Shown piece by piece: positions 23,205-35,253 of a DNA stretch of 64,000 nt; the first letter of the stretch is position 1; every line of letters starts with the position of its first letter. The translations under genes were made by a program, and so were the position numbers. The notes beneath the pieces are model-generated. The model ran no database searches. It worked only from the letters and a program-made list of their open reading frames with translations, and was not told where the DNA came from. The DNA is from Elmis aenea (Eukaryota > Arthropoda > Insecta > Coleoptera > Elmidae): contig OX393579.1 in assembly GCA_947652605.1 (NCBI GenBank), positions 26,371,674 through 26,435,673 of the forward strand. Direction: 5' to 3'.

Positions 23205-23410
23205 GCAGCTCAGTTGATTCGTCCAACGAGAGCAGGGAAAACCGGAAACAAATTACGAGGGAACTACGGTCTGGAAAAAAGTCTGAAGGAACCCTACGGG
23301 CTTATTCTGCAACTTCTTGAAACCAATTTTATGGCAAATATGTGACGGACTGTACAGTCAATCGGCTTGCGCTGTTGGCGAAGAGTAGAGAAAAGTCGTC
23401 TAATATGGTG
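23205..23410 (+). other. Exon-like block of higher GC, unassigned
   Basis: Follows TTACATTTGCAG, a fair splice acceptor ending at about 23209, and two frames are open across 37-42 codons after it. One reads SVDSSNESRENRKQITREL. Because two frames are open and neither resembles a known family, this may be composition only. No transposon hallmarks. Confidence 0.2.
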
Positions 23411-23724
23411 TACTTTTTGTAATGAGTTGAAAAAAAAATGAACAATTTGATTTGTAGAAAAAATATTTAATATAACATATTTAATGATATTTTAAGAAGT
23501 TAATTTCAATAGCAGATTATATGTATAATGACAGAATGTTTTTAAAAACTAAAAAAAAAATAGAGAAATCATGGCAAACTTTGATAAGGAAATTTTTTAC
23601 AAAATCAGCCATATTTCGGTTACTTTTTGCAACAAATATATGAAACTATACATTTTTAAAAAGCTAAAAATATTCTCTTATATAAAGTCAAGGCCTACTA
23701 GCGTTTCTATTTAAAAAATATAAG

Positions 23725-23940
23725 TTTACTTCATATTTCGAAAGTCAAGGCTGCTAAAAAAAGTTAATTATGTTTTTAAAATAAGCAATAAGCATAACAA
23801 TCTGCATAAAAAACCTTTATAACATTTGGTTCTATTTTAATAAATAAAGAAGTTATAGTAAACTTTCAAATGAAATATAAAGATTACTATCACGGTAACC
23901 GAGATACCCCGTAAAACATTCGAATTTGGTCCACCCTATA
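23725..23940. mobile_element. Family E fragment, right arm
   Basis: ATTTCGAAAGTCAAGGCTGC, TAAATAAAGAAGTTATAG, CGAGATACCCCGTAAAACAT and TCGAATTTGGTCCACCCTAT match the right half of the E copy at 7648. It ends in TA. Confidence 0.85.
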
Positions 23941-23969
23941 CAAAGTAAGCGCACTAAGCACAATAATTA

Positions 23970-24134
23970 GAGTCACCGCACACTACAGACTTTTAGTCGG
24001 CCGACAGTTTGATCGTTATCGGGCCATGATGGCCGACTTTTAATCGGTATGTGTGCGCGCTCTCATAAACACTCATGCCATTTGCGAAGACGATCAAACT
24101 GTCGGCCGATTAAGTCTGTAGTGTGCGGTGACTC
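23970..24134. mobile_element. PIF/Harbinger-type MITE, 165 bp, TTA TSD
   Basis: TTA at 23967-23969 and 24135-24137 flanks near-perfect inverted arms of about 48 bp: GAGTCACCGCACACTACAGA, then GTCGGCCGACAGTTTGATCG, and their inverse. Three-base TTA/TAA duplications define the PIF/Harbinger group. Non-coding. Confidence 0.9.
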
Positions 24135-24137
24135 TTA

Positions 24138-25359
24138 TACTACCTACGTATATCTCTTTTGTTTTAAATCGGCTTACTCTAAGTGGACGTGTTTTATTTA
24201 ACCGGTGCCAAATTCGGTTTTGGCACTCCTAAAATCCCATTAGTTTTAATTTGCGCAAAGTTCAATTACATTTATATTTGATACATTATGGTTACGTTAC
24301 TTACTTGTGGGTAGTTATTTGGTTTAATTATTGTATTAAATTAATAAATAATCAAAATACTGTCCCGCACTGGTCACATTAATTTGCGCGTCGATATAGG
24401 AATCTAATGCACCATCAAATCTAATACGCTTCTTAATTTGATTGAAATTTAAAAAAGTATTTGCTGGCGAATGTTATGCGCATCGAGAAAAAAAGTGCAC
24501 TCTTTACAACAATATGAGTTTTTATTACGAATTCAACTATACAAAAAACACCATTATTTGTTGCTATACACTTTTGAGGAAAAAAGCATAGAAACTCGCG
24601 TGATTAGCGCGATCAGCTGTGTTTTTAAGGTTTGCAAACGAATCTTATGCGCACCCTAATTTTCGCGAAGTTCTTTTGATTATAAAAAGTATAAAATATG
24701 CAATAAATACTTTTTATCTAATTTATTTAAAATATCTATTTAATCGTGATAAGAGCGAAATTTATTATTTTAGATTTCGAATTAGCATATCAATAGCAAA
24801 TGTAACCAACAATTCGTTTACCTATATGTTTAAGAATATTTCGTAATATTTCTGAGTCGCATATATGTAAATAGCTTCCTTCACTTATCAAATCATATTC
24901 ACGTTATTTTACGAGAGATAACTTTTGCATTTTAAAAGGTTTACATTACTGTGTGTGAAAATAGGAATTTTTCTTTTATCGATTATCTTTGAATTCGATC
25001 TGTTTCTTCATTTGACTACCATTTAAGGGACAACTTTTAATGCCTCTAAAATATATAATGCACAACAGATGGATAATAAAATACTCAATATTTTTATGCT
25101 TTAATTTGAAGCAAAAATTGTACAATAGATGAGATATTGCCCTCGAAAGTTTGTGCTTATAACTTCTTTAGATTTGAAAATTAAAATACATTTGTCATAA
25201 ATTCACTAACATCAAATTTATTGGTGATGGTATAGTTTGCGGTAAAGTTCTAATAGAAAAAAAAAACAGATATTACTTATTACAGTTGTCAATGGCTTCG
25301 CTAATTGAAAATTTTTCAAGCGCTTATAATTGAATAACATTAAATTTTTACAAAACGTA
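24138..25359. other. AT-rich spacer
   Basis: Short frames at 24471-24846 have no domain. TTATGCGCA occurs at about 24474 and 24645. No element boundaries seen. Confidence 0.4.
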
Positions 25360-25367
25360 GTAAAAGG

Positions 25368-26600
25368 CAGTGGCGGATTACCGCACAGACGCATGAGGCG
25401 CGCGCCTGGGCCCTTAGCCAAGCGGGGGCCTTAGAATCGTTGGGTGCATCATCCCCAAAACCAATTTTATTTTTGTCTGTTAATATGAGAATTATAAAAT
25501 AATAATTGTAGGCAAATTGTAATATCTTCTAAAACCTATTTTCGTAGTGGGTATTGGGTAATAGTCATTGATGCCAATTAAAAAAAAAACATGGTAAATT
25601 AAACAAAAAAGATAGCCAATTTGGTTCCAAATCGCACCCTGCTTGCATCTGATTACAGTGCACTGCAAGCCGATGTACTGTACAGGGTGGTCCAAATTCG
25701 ATGGAATTACATGGGTATCTTGCTTGATAGTCACGCTAGAGAAACGGTTAAATTACCAAAATCGTGCGTTTTTTTTAGACAAACTCAGAACAGTTCTCAA
25801 ATATATTCTATCATTTCCGGTTTTTCTTGTTTTTTTTTGTTTTCACAGCCTACTTTTTGTTTCTCATCTTTAAAAAAATTAAAAAACCTTTGTAACTTGC
25901 GTATTATTAAAAATAAATACCTCAACCCTTAAATATTTGGCAAGGGAAAAAAATAAGGAATTTAAATAGGTCATACCTAACTATAGCTTTCATTTAAAAA
26001 AAGGTGAGTTTGTGTCATAACTTTTTAACGGCGAGCGTCAAATTTTTTTTTTTTAATACTTTCAAAATCTACATAATAATATCTAAAAATCTTCATAAAC
26101 TTTTTCGATAATTAAAACAATAAAGGAGATGTGACACAATATAAATATGTATAACAAAAAACAGTTTTTGTTTAATAACTTTAAAACCGGAAATGATAGA
26201 ATATTTTTGAAAACAGGTCTGAGTTTGTCCCAAAAAACTTCACATATTTGGTAATTCAACTGTTTCTCTATCTTGACTATTAAGGGAGATACCCATGTAA
26301 TCCCATCGACATTTGGACCACCCTGTACTGTATGATGCAGAATTTTGCTGTGATTTTTTTACCTGAGATGTGATTTTTGCTTTTAAATGGGAATGTGATT
26401 TTTTTTCAGGTACCTGAGAATATTTTTTTATTTTCGTATTTTATTTTTGTGTTTATGTTTTTGTTGATTCCAAAAATAAAAAACGTTATGATTTTCTGCA
26501 TTGTTCATTTTAGTGAACCATCCCATTCTTAGTAGGATCAATAAGGGGGCCTCCAGATCAGGTTGCGCCTGGGGCCCAACAAAATCAAGATCCTCCACTG
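25368..26600. mobile_element. hAT element with perfect 8-bp TSD GTAAAAGG
   Basis: GTAAAAGG stands at 25360-25367 and 26601-26608. The ends are CAGTGGCGGATT and AAGATCCTCCACTG. Inside the ends, GCGCGCCTGGGCCC and TTGCGCCTGGGGCCC are related, as in many hAT families. A family E' palindrome occupies 25681-26327, leaving about 586 bp of hAT sequence. Non-autonomous. Confidence 0.95.
25681..26327. mobile_element. Family E' palindrome, 647 bp, nested in hAT
   Basis: TACAGGGTGGTCCAAATTCG at the left and its inverse ending TTTGGACCACCCTGTA at the right. The arms carry ATTACATGGGTATCTTGCTT and ATAACTTTTTAACGGCGAGC. A truncated copy lies at about 44650-45161. Frames of about 100 codons across the left arm are shadows. 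Confidence 0.92.
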
Positions 26601-26608
26601 GTAAAAGG

Positions 26609-27655
26609 AGCTAGATTAATTACTTTCACATAAATCAACTTATGAAAAAATGTTTGTGTAGGTAAAACAAATTATTTTTTTATAAAACTTGTATAGCAAT
26701 TTTTGACAGTGTCGTAGAAGTGTGGTTCCAATATTGTTTTTTGCCAATTGTTTAATTAAGTATTACTTTAAGAAGAAGTACCTACTCATTCTAAAATACA
26801 ACGTAAAGAATTTTACAGCCGTTTAAAATTAAATGTGTTGGTCGTCTAACTTTTTTAAGCTTTTTGTTATTCCCTTAGGTATCAATTTTTGTGCAGAAAT
26901 GAAAAACTTCCATTTATTTTTTTTGTGTATATATCTAATTCATTTTATTTAAATAACTTCATTTAGACTTTAAGAGAAATAATTGGTAAAATATCAACAT
27001 TTACATTACCTTTTAATTGACGTAACAATATTTGATCTGCGATAATTGGTAAACGAAATGATGACAATGAATGCACGCTTTAGGTGTATTTAATGTAAAT
27101 CAATAGCGGATACTACTGTAAAAAAGTGTTACTAAAAGGTATTTGAAGATTTTTCTGAATTATTCGGATGGAAAACTGGTGGATTTACGTATGGTATATC
27201 TGACGTTAGTCAGGAACCCAAGAGACCTACCTACCTTAGTTACAGATTGTGTCAAATATTGGAATATCGTCTGTCGTATGTGATTAGGGTTGCCACAATT
27301 GAAAAGTCAAAAACCGGACAGTTAAAGCAAAAAAAAGGTTAACCAATTTTTCTAATAATATTTTGAATAAAAATAAAATAAATTAAATTATTAAACAAAA
27401 TTGTTTTACATTAAATTAACAAAAACAATTTTTTTTTAAATTCTCTTATGCCCTTCTTAACTCTTTTAGTAACATCGCTGCTCGCTGCGCCAGTAAATAT
27501 ATTGTGGGTAATTAATTGACAAAAATTTATTATTGTTTATTATGGGCAAAATATTAAAAATATTAACTTCTAAGTATAAGCTAATTATTTTATAAAAAAG
27601 TAAAAAAAAACGAATACAAAAATCAAACTAACAATAAAGATAAATGCTGTAAATA
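26609..27655. other. AT-rich spacer
   Basis: TAGGGTTGCCACAATTGAAA at 27285 resembles an eroded hAT terminus, with no partner. Nothing else identified. Confidence 0.4.
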
Positions 27656-27689
27656 GGAAAATTTTATTATAACAACTTGGTCCTTTTTG

Positions 27690-27850
27690 GAATTACAAAC
27701 GTCACAAACATAATTTGCATGTTCTAAGCATATGTAGTATACCACACTCCACACATCTATATCTTGTAATGAATTTTTTTTTCGTTTGCAGAAAAAGCTT
27801 TTTTTCCTTACATTTTTAGAACCTTCACTAGTACTTGCATTATATCACAG
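27690..27850 (-). pseudogene. Possible piggyBac C-terminal zinc-ribbon remnant
   Basis: On the minus strand one frame reads KKSFFCKRKKKFITRYRCVE then C and, a few residues on, CKLCL before a stop. The C-x-R-K..TRYRC-x-x-C spacing resembles the cysteine-rich tail of piggyBac transposases. It is short and isolated and the upstream catalytic region is not visible, so it could be chance. Confidence 0.3.
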
Positions 27851-27922
27851 CACTTGCGCGGCGCTTGGGAGACTCCTCTAAGAATTTATTGTTGTTTATT
27901 CCACAACGTTGTCACTTAAGAA

Positions 27923-29257
27923 CAGGGTTGGGCAAAATTTGATTTTTATTAAAAAAAAACAAAAATCTGATTTAAATTTAAATTTTTTTAGATTTTTTTA
28001 AAGAAACTTGACTGTTTTTTTTTACAACTAATTTATTCATTATTCACGCTGCATTATATTATCTTCTACACAGCGTCATTCAAAAAAGATCAACAAATGA
28101 AAAAGTTTTTTACAAAAAAATTCTCAGAAACTTTTATTCCTGATAAAAGTTGGTGGACGACATAAAATAATTAATAGATGAAAAAAAATTCACAAAATTG
28201 TATACGATACCAGATTTTAGCGATATCAGAAATATTCAGAAAGTAAAGGGGCCTTATTTTAAGAGTTACAAAATAAACTTCACAGGGGAGATTGTTTAGA
28301 ATTCAAAATCACAATAAAAGGTGAAATATGACATTAAAATTTCAATTTTCATTTTAAAAATAATTTTAACATCTAAAAAGTGCCCTTATTTTAAGAATTT
28401 TAAAAAAGTCAAAAAAACGTTTAGAATTTAAAACATTTACTCAATATAAAATATCCTTTTCTCTTGATTTTTTTTTAAGTTTTAAAATAAGGGCACTTTT
28501 TATTCTTGCGAATATTTCTAAAATCGCTAATTGCTAATGTATGAATTTTTATCGAGCTTTTGTTTAACTTAAAATTACTTTTATACCATGCATAAACTTC
28601 TATCAAGAATAAAATTCTCCGAGAAATCGACAATAAAAAACTTTTCCATTAGTTGTAAACTTTTTGAATGTTGCCACTACTGTAAAATTCAAAAATGAAA
28701 TTTTAACGTCAAATTTCGTATTGAAATATTTTTGATTTCTAAACAGTTTTTTCCCAAGATTTTTTTTTGTCTTTAAATAGAAGCACTTTACTTTTGTGAA
28801 TATTTTTAAAATCGTTAAAATCTAGTGTTATAATTTTTTTTTATCAAGAATTAAATTTTCTGAGAAATCGATAATACAAAACTTTTCCAATTGTTGCAGA
28901 CGTTTTGAATGAGGCTGTAGATCAATTGGCCCTAAAATTAAAAATTATTGTGAAAATTTACAAAGTAAATCTACCGGAGTGCGTCTCTACTCTACCAAGA
29001 AAATTCTTGTAGATTTTATTTCTCCCCAATCTATAGGAAGCCAATAGGCAATATTGCCGGTGTATTTTACTAGCGGTTGTTTAAGCGGGTGAAAGTAAAA
29101 CGTGCATTTAATTTATATATGACGTTAAATCGAGAAAAAAATTAAATTTGATTTAAATCAAGATTTTTATTTAAAAAAATCAGCTGATTTAAATCATGAT
29201 TTAAATCATGATTTAAATTGTGATTTAAATCAATTGACTTAAATCAGGCCAACCCTG
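27923..29257. mobile_element. hAT element with GATTTAAATC-rich interior; 7/8 TSD
   Basis: CTTAAGAA (27915-27922) and CTCAAGAA (29258-29265) flank the ends CAGGGTTGGGCAAAATTTG and TCAGGCCAACCCTG. Both inner flanks are built of GATTTAAATC variants, several in a row near 29130-29240. A family B copy fills the middle. Non-coding. Confidence 0.88.
28071..28919. mobile_element. Family B copy nested in hAT
   Basis: CAGCGTCATTCAAAAAAG at the left and GACGTTTTGAATGAGGCTGTA at the right. The interior has ATTCCTGATAAAAGTTGGTG, TCAAGAATTAAATTTTCTG and internal secondary copies of the arms, suggesting partial self-insertion or duplication. Confidence 0.85.
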
Positions 29258-29368
29258 CTCAAGAATAGCGTGAAGTGTTTTAACGAATCATTGCTCAGTG
29301 CTCAGTGACAAGAAGGTACATTGGTTGGGGATCTCTCGCCCTTCCGTTTCCATAGTTGTGTTTGTTAA

Positions 29369-30740
29369 AACACTTTGACCGCCGTGTGCATCACGAACGA
29401 TTCGCACTACATTTGTTCAATGCGCTGCGTGAATCACAGTTGCTTAGCACCAACACGTTAACTTTCAGCCGCGCAGTTCAACCGTGATTCATATCATAAT
29501 GAAATGCTTATGGGCAATGGAAATGTGTGGCCTGGTGAACAGATTTATACAGGGTGTTTCTGAACGATGTAGCATAATTTCTACTGGTGAATCTACATTG
29601 AAAAATAGGACGATTTAGCCCATCATGCCTTATTGAGTTGCATCGTTGCTAAGTTACAGCCCCATGAAGAGGGGATGAAAAATTGTTGTTTTATTGATAA
29701 ATCAAGAACGCTTTGACTTACAACATTTATATTTGGCACGTATTCTACAATAGACAAGCGTGTTCTTATGCATAAGTTTGAGTGAAATCCCATCATAGGG
29801 GGCGCCACAATCGATAATAGCAGAGGAAAAACCTGCTGTTTTTTTTGTCGGTCGTAATTTCAATTTTTTATTGTAACAGTCGGATAGGTAGGTCTAAAAT
29901 GTACATTTTTAGTAACCTAAAGTTTTTTGATAGGAACCATCGTTTTGGAGAAAAACTCGATTTTATAAAAATATAACTCTGAGATTTATTGAAAATATTG
30001 AACAAAATAATGTTTTATGCAAATAAAACTGGACGTAATAAATAACTAATAAAAAACATAAAAATAACTAACACAACTAAAATTGATTGTTACAATAAAC
30101 GAAAATATGACATCTGACTACATTTGTTTTGTTTGTTAAATCACAGTAAACTAGTTTTCGTTAAATACTTTCAATAAATCTCAGAGTTATATTTTAATAA
30201 TATATAGTTTTTCTTCAAAACGATGGCTCCTATCAAAAAACTTTAAGTTACTAAAAATGTAGGTACATTTTAGACCTACCTATCCGACTGTTACAATAAA
30301 AAATTGAAATTACGACCTACAAAAAAAAACAGCAGGTTTTTCCTCTGCTATTATCGATTGTGGCGCTCCTTAGGGTGGGATTTCACTCAAACTTATGCAT
30401 AAGAACACCCTTGCCTATTGAAGAATACGTTCCAAATATAAATGTTGTAAGTCAAAGCGTTCTTGATTTATCAATAAAACAACAATTTTTCATCCCCTCT
30501 TCATGGGGCTGTAACTTAGCAACGATGCAACTTTCAATAAGGCATGATGGGCTAAATCGTCCTATTTTTCAATGTAGATTCACTAGTAGAAATTATGCTA
30601 CATCGTTCAGAAACACCCTGTATAGTTAGCGCGGTCGAATTTAAACTACTTTGTACTAAAAGTTGCCTTTTATAGAGGGTTATGTTTTACAAGGTGGCCC
30701 GGTAACCAAACATTTTTTTAACATTACGGCGGTCAACGTG
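29369..30740. mobile_element. Possible piggyBac-type element around a nested palindrome
   Basis: TTAA at 29365-29368 is followed by AACACTTTGACCGCCGTG. On the right, ACGGCGGTCAACGTG is followed by TTAA at 30741-30744. The inverse right end, CACGTTGACCGCCGT, matches the left after a 2-base offset. The nested palindrome 29548-30622 fills most of it. The offset makes the left boundary uncertain. Confidence 0.5.
29548..30622. mobile_element. 1075-bp palindromic TA element
   Basis: TACAGGGTGTTTCTGAACGA at the left and its inverse ending AGAAACACCCTGTA at the right. The arms are about 480 bp each and nearly identical (CCATGAAGAGGGGATGAAAA; CAGTCGGATAGGTAGGTC), with an AT-rich loop near 30085. The same frame containing GFHSNLCIRT opens on opposite strands in the two arms, a mirror artefact. 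One of the longest clean hairpins in the window. Confidence 0.93.
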
Positions 30741-30744
30741 TTAA

Positions 30745-31541
30745 TTTACACACTGGTGTCTCACAGACGCCGCGCGAGTAGTGGACGTAAACGTCAGTAC
30801 AGAATTCAGTTTTGCACATTTTTTGAGATTTACTTTCTAATGACGAAAAGCCAAACAATTATAGGTCCGGCTTGGGTGTAAAGTAGGACGCCGTTTATAT
30901 ATTTGGAAAAAAAAAGACTGTCCTCCCTAAAGCCGGACATGTGGTAATATGTGAGAGAGAACAGTCCTCATTTAAATAAATTACCACTAGCATATTTAAC
31001 CCGCCTTTATTCGCGTGGTTTAAAATTTACAGGAGAGTCATTAACATTGACCTTGTGTTAATATTGTACATATTTCATTATTGATATTATAACAGTAGTC
31101 ATGCACAACGAAGTTATGCACGAAACACACAATCAAATCGTTACATAATACTAAATTGTTTGCTGTTATTAATGTTTTTCTCGATAATTAAATCCACACG
31201 CAATTAATTTGCTTAGTTTTTGTTTATGTGTAATATGCATTTGCTAATTTTATATACGACCTATAAAGCATACCTACTACGCATTTACGTATGCTACCAT
31301 GTAACAATGCGTTGCGTGTCAGGACATGCCGTGGGAAGCAAAATTTATTTTAATCACGAGAAATCCTCATTTATACATAATTTTACAGACGCCAGAAATA
31401 TCCTACTAATTTGCAATATGGTTTTCTGTTAAAAACACAAATAATCGTGAATGCAAATCAAATTCAAAGTTCTATTAATGTTTGATCAGATCGAATCAGT
31501 GAAGAACTTAGCGGTGTAAATAGAAAGTTACCTAAAGGTGT
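30745..31541. other. Spacer, no recognised feature
   Basis: Frames at 30663-30881 and 31220-31432 show no domain. Confidence 0.4.
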
Positions 31542-32564
31542 CAGTGGTTCTTAAACTTTTAAAGCAGCGTAATGCTAAATATGAAGCTATGTTTAATATT
31601 ATACCATAATCTAAAATCAAAAGCTTTTCAGAATAGTGCCGTGGCCTTCCAGGGCCGTTGTTACCATTAAGCGGGTCTAGGCAATTGCCTAAGGGAGCCA
31701 GGATACAGGGGTGCCAAAGTTCCTATCATATCGAATGTTAAGGTCTTTTTTACAAAATGTTTTCGGGAAACGTCTTCTTTTGGAGTTACACCACCTAAAG
31801 GAAAAAGTAAAAGTAATGAAAACTTACTTCTTTTTTATTTCTTAAATTTGGAGAAATGTAGGAGAATGGCAATTATTGGTAAATGTTTTTTAATTATTAA
31901 AAGAGTTTCCATAGTATATTTTTAATCATCGTTTGCCTTTACAAGGGGCTGAAAAGTCAACCTCTGTTGCTTTTTTTAAGAGAATTTTTTGGAGGATTAA
32001 AATGTTGCAATTTAAGAAATTTGTTTGAAACCTTTATTTATTTAGAAACATCTTTTAGTTTTTGATTGATCCCGCAAAACCTACAGTTTTTGAATAAAAA
32101 ATTAAATAAGTGAACGCGAACCACCAAATAAACACGAAAACACTTTTATTCAATATGTACATACCATGGTAACCACGGAAATGAATAATTTTATTTTAGA
32201 ATATTAATTTGATGGTACAGGTTCACTTATTTTATGTTTTACTCAAAAACTGTAGGTTTTGCGGGAAAAATTAAAGAATTGAGAAGGTTCTAAGTAAATA
32301 AAGCTTACAGAAAACAACATAACTTGAAAAATTTCTATCTTCCAAAAAGTTTTGATAAAAAAAAAAAACAACCGGGATCTTACTTTTCAGCCTCTTGTGA
32401 AATTGGAAGATTATTGAAAATACCTTTTAATAAGTAAAACACATCTGCCAAAGTAATTTTTGTACATTTCTGCAAATTTGAGATAAATAAATTGAGATTG
32501 ATAAAATAAAAACCTACTTTCACCGTTTTCTGTGGCCTTCTACGATTTTTGTTTTAGAACACTG
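31542..32564. mobile_element. Outer hAT-like element interrupted by a second hAT
   Basis: CAGTGGTTCTTAAACTTTT at 31542 and TTTGTTTTAGAACACTG ending at 32564 are inverted with a one-base gap. Eight-base flanks do not match, so this call rests on the ends alone. Without the inner element it is only about 130 bp. Confidence 0.5.
31650..32532. mobile_element. hAT-type insertion with perfect TSD TGGCCTTC, holding inverted family A arms
   Basis: TGGCCTTC at 31642-31649 and 32533-32540. The insert starts CAGGGCCGTTG and ends TTTTCTG; the right end is atypical. Inside, family A sequence runs antisense (about 31765-32110, CTTTACAAGGGGCTGAAAAG) and then sense (about 32150-32530, CATGGTAACCACGGAAATGA, CTTTTCAGCCTCTTGTGAA), a head-to-head pair. 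Confidence 0.75.
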
Positions 32565-33874
32565 GCTAAGACGAATTATTCGATAGCTTTGTTATTAGTA
32601 AAAATGTTAAATTATTTTAAACTCTACACATTGTTTTGTTTTTGCGCACCGATACAAAAATTTGCTTGCTTTTTTTAAGAACACCCTGTATATTTTGTAA
32701 TTTTTTAATGCAAAATTCAATTTTCTTTTAAAACATAAAAGACGTTCTGTGCCTAAAATCAATATATTCATTACCATTTGTAAATAGGGTTTGTTTAATA
32801 CCACTTCACCAGTTCCGTAATAGTAAAAAAATTTCACTAGTTAGCCTAACTGTTAGCGATTAAAATAATTAAAACGTTAAAATTTATTTCCAAAAATATT
32901 TAGAAAACATTCAGTACGCAATTTAAATTGCTTAGCTAAAAAGTGATTTTTCATACTATAAGATAATACTTAAAAGCTGTACTTGAATTTCCATTTAATG
33001 AAACATTTAAATTGTATGCTTATGATTTTACTAAATAACATTGGAAAAATTACCTGACATTCATAGCACAACCACTATATTTAATTCAATTTTATTCAAA
33101 TACACTCAAAATAAGCCTAAATAAAAATATTGTGAATGTTTAGTTAATGTTTATCGATAAATTTAAAAATCGTAAGCAGACATTAATAAACTAAATCTAC
33201 AAAAAACACGTAGTAAAATTAAAAAAAACAAAGTAACATATTAAAATAGTTGAATTATTATGTTATCACAATAAAAATATAACCCACATTAATTTTAAAA
33301 GTTCGTGTCAAAATTTGATTGACCTTTTTCTCTAAATAAATGTCAATATTGTAATTAATTTGCATTTTTAATATACGTTAAATATAGCGATAAATATACA
33401 GTTTCTTTCGTAAAAATTTATACATTACACTATATTTAGTTAATAAAGTTTTTCCACCAGCAAAATAAGGTGTACATTTTTGTCTGATATGAACGTTCGT
33501 ATTGGTACCTCCTACGAGACAGCCAGCAAACTTTGGTATGAAAAAGTGAATTCTAGAACTCTGGGCTCATATCATTACAAATAACTCTTGAAGTCTACAA
33601 TTTAAGGAGCGCTGGTAATAAAATTTGTAGTTGTATGGCACTAAACAAAATTATATTGCAAAAAGTTGTCTACATACATAAGTACAACCGTTACCTAAAT
33701 ATATTTTGACGACAATTTTGATGTAATTTACATTTTTATTGTTACACAACTGTATCTTTTTATATAATCCAGTTATACTTTAAATTTTTAACGGGTCAAG
33801 TCGATCAAATTAGTACGTAAGTCAGTGGATCACTAAAAATAATTTTCCAAAATTATGCACAAGTTCTAAAATGT
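32565..33874. other. AT-rich spacer with one TACAGGGTG-type end
   Basis: AAGAACACCCTGTATATTTT at about 32679-32698 is an isolated right terminus like those at 3428 and 9541. It produces the 76-codon shadow frame there. Otherwise featureless. Confidence 0.45.
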
Positions 33875-33882
33875 ATCTCAAG

Positions 33883-34301
33883 CAGGGCTCGAAACCGAAA
33901 AAAATTTTGGTTAACGGTTAACCGAAATCAAGAACTTTATTTTTATAACGGTTTTTGTTTAAAAACCGGTTTTATTCGTAAAAAACCGATTTAAATTATA
34001 AACCGGTTTTCCGGTTTAAAAAACCGGTTTTTAAAATTATTTAGATCAGGAATGCAAAGTATGAAAAGATATTTATCCATTTATAATTTTATAATAAATG
34101 TACAATCAAGAGTTCAGTAATGACTTTTGGTAAACTAATCGCATTTTTCATCGTAATTTTTATTACAAAAAGATGTTAAAAAAACCGGTTTTTTATTATT
34201 TTGGTTAAGGGTTACCGTTTTTTTTGCCTTTAAAAATAACGGTTTCGGTTAAAAATCACTTTTTCTGATAAAAAATAACGGTTAACCGGTTTCATGCCCT
34301 G
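33883..34301. mobile_element. hAT MITE, TSD ATCTCAAG, AACCGGTTTT-rich interior
   Basis: ATCTCAAG at 33875-33882 and 34302-34309. The ends CAGGGCTCGAAACCG and CGGTTTCATGCCCTG are inverted over 15 bp with one mismatch. Nearly every interior phrase is a variant of AACCGGTTTT or GGTTAACC. 419 bp, non-coding. Confidence 0.95.
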
Positions 34302-34320
34302 ATCTCAAGTGAGTAAAATG

Positions 34321-34838
34321 TACAAGGTGTCCTATTAAGAATTCCCCAGTCCTGTAACTTCTTCATTTTAAGATATAAAGCTTTGGTGTCTACCACAAAA
34401 TAGTTACACCTTTTTAACTCTTCTATTGTGTTCGGGTTTTATTGCGTTTGTCTGAAGTATCCATAGAATATTTTGAACTTATTTTATATTCATGAAGAAT
34501 GTCACAAGATTATTGAAATAACTTGCCGGTGTTCAGTGAGAGGTATCCTCATTTGACTGTAATGTAAAAGTGGTTAACAGTTAATAATATTGGCATATGT
34601 TGTTATTTCCAAGGCTTACTATTTAAAACTGTTGCAATTTCGTTTAACTTTATCAAAAATTCTTAATAACTCGAAAATTGTTGCAGATAGGTATAGCAAA
34701 CGCTAATAGAGATTGATGCAGAATGTAATTTTGCATTAGAAAATGAAAAAAAAGTTTGGGTATTGTATTTGAAAAAAATCGAGTTTTAGTGGTCTGAAGT
34801 TAAATTAAAAAAAAAAAAAAAAATTGGGACACCCTGTA
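34321..34838. mobile_element. TA-flanked element, 518 bp
   Basis: TACAAGGTGTCCTATT at the left and TTGGGACACCCTGTA at the right. AT-rich interior without a frame, and the arms are not obviously palindromic beyond the ends. Confidence 0.7.
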
Positions 34839-35253
34839 AGTAATGCATCGATTGCAAAAATTCCAGGATGTACTACAAGGTTTTTTCTAGGCATGGTCTA
34901 AATTTAAGCGTTTTTTCTTCAAAAATGGCGGCGTTAGATAATATTAAGCATCACTACGAAAATCAAAAAATTTTCAAAAAAGTTCAAAAATCTAAGAAAA
35001 GGTATAGGAAATGCTACTTAAAGTCCCTCTAAAATAACGTTTGAAATCCAAGTACGCAATAAAAAATAGACAATTGTATTTAAAATAAGAAGGTAGACGT
35101 CAACTTCCGGTATTTCCGGAAGTGTCGCCATATTGAAAATATTTTCAATAAACAGATCAGATACCGTTATGGTCATAGCCAAAATTTCAGATCCATACCC
35201 TTTTTCATTCTTCATATATTTTTAAGTCCCGGTCTCAATCACACTTTGTATAG
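34839..35253. mobile_element. Probable eroded TACAGGGTG-type element
   Basis: Contains ACTTCCGGTATTTCCGGAAG, as in family A and foldback interiors, and ends near CACACTTTGTATA, a plausible decayed CACCCTGTA. The left boundary is undefined. Confidence 0.35.

Noticed and set aside
29623..30629. Two similar frames containing GFHSNLCIRT on opposite strands
   Set aside because: Same sequence in the two arms of one palindrome; no start context, domain or codon bias.
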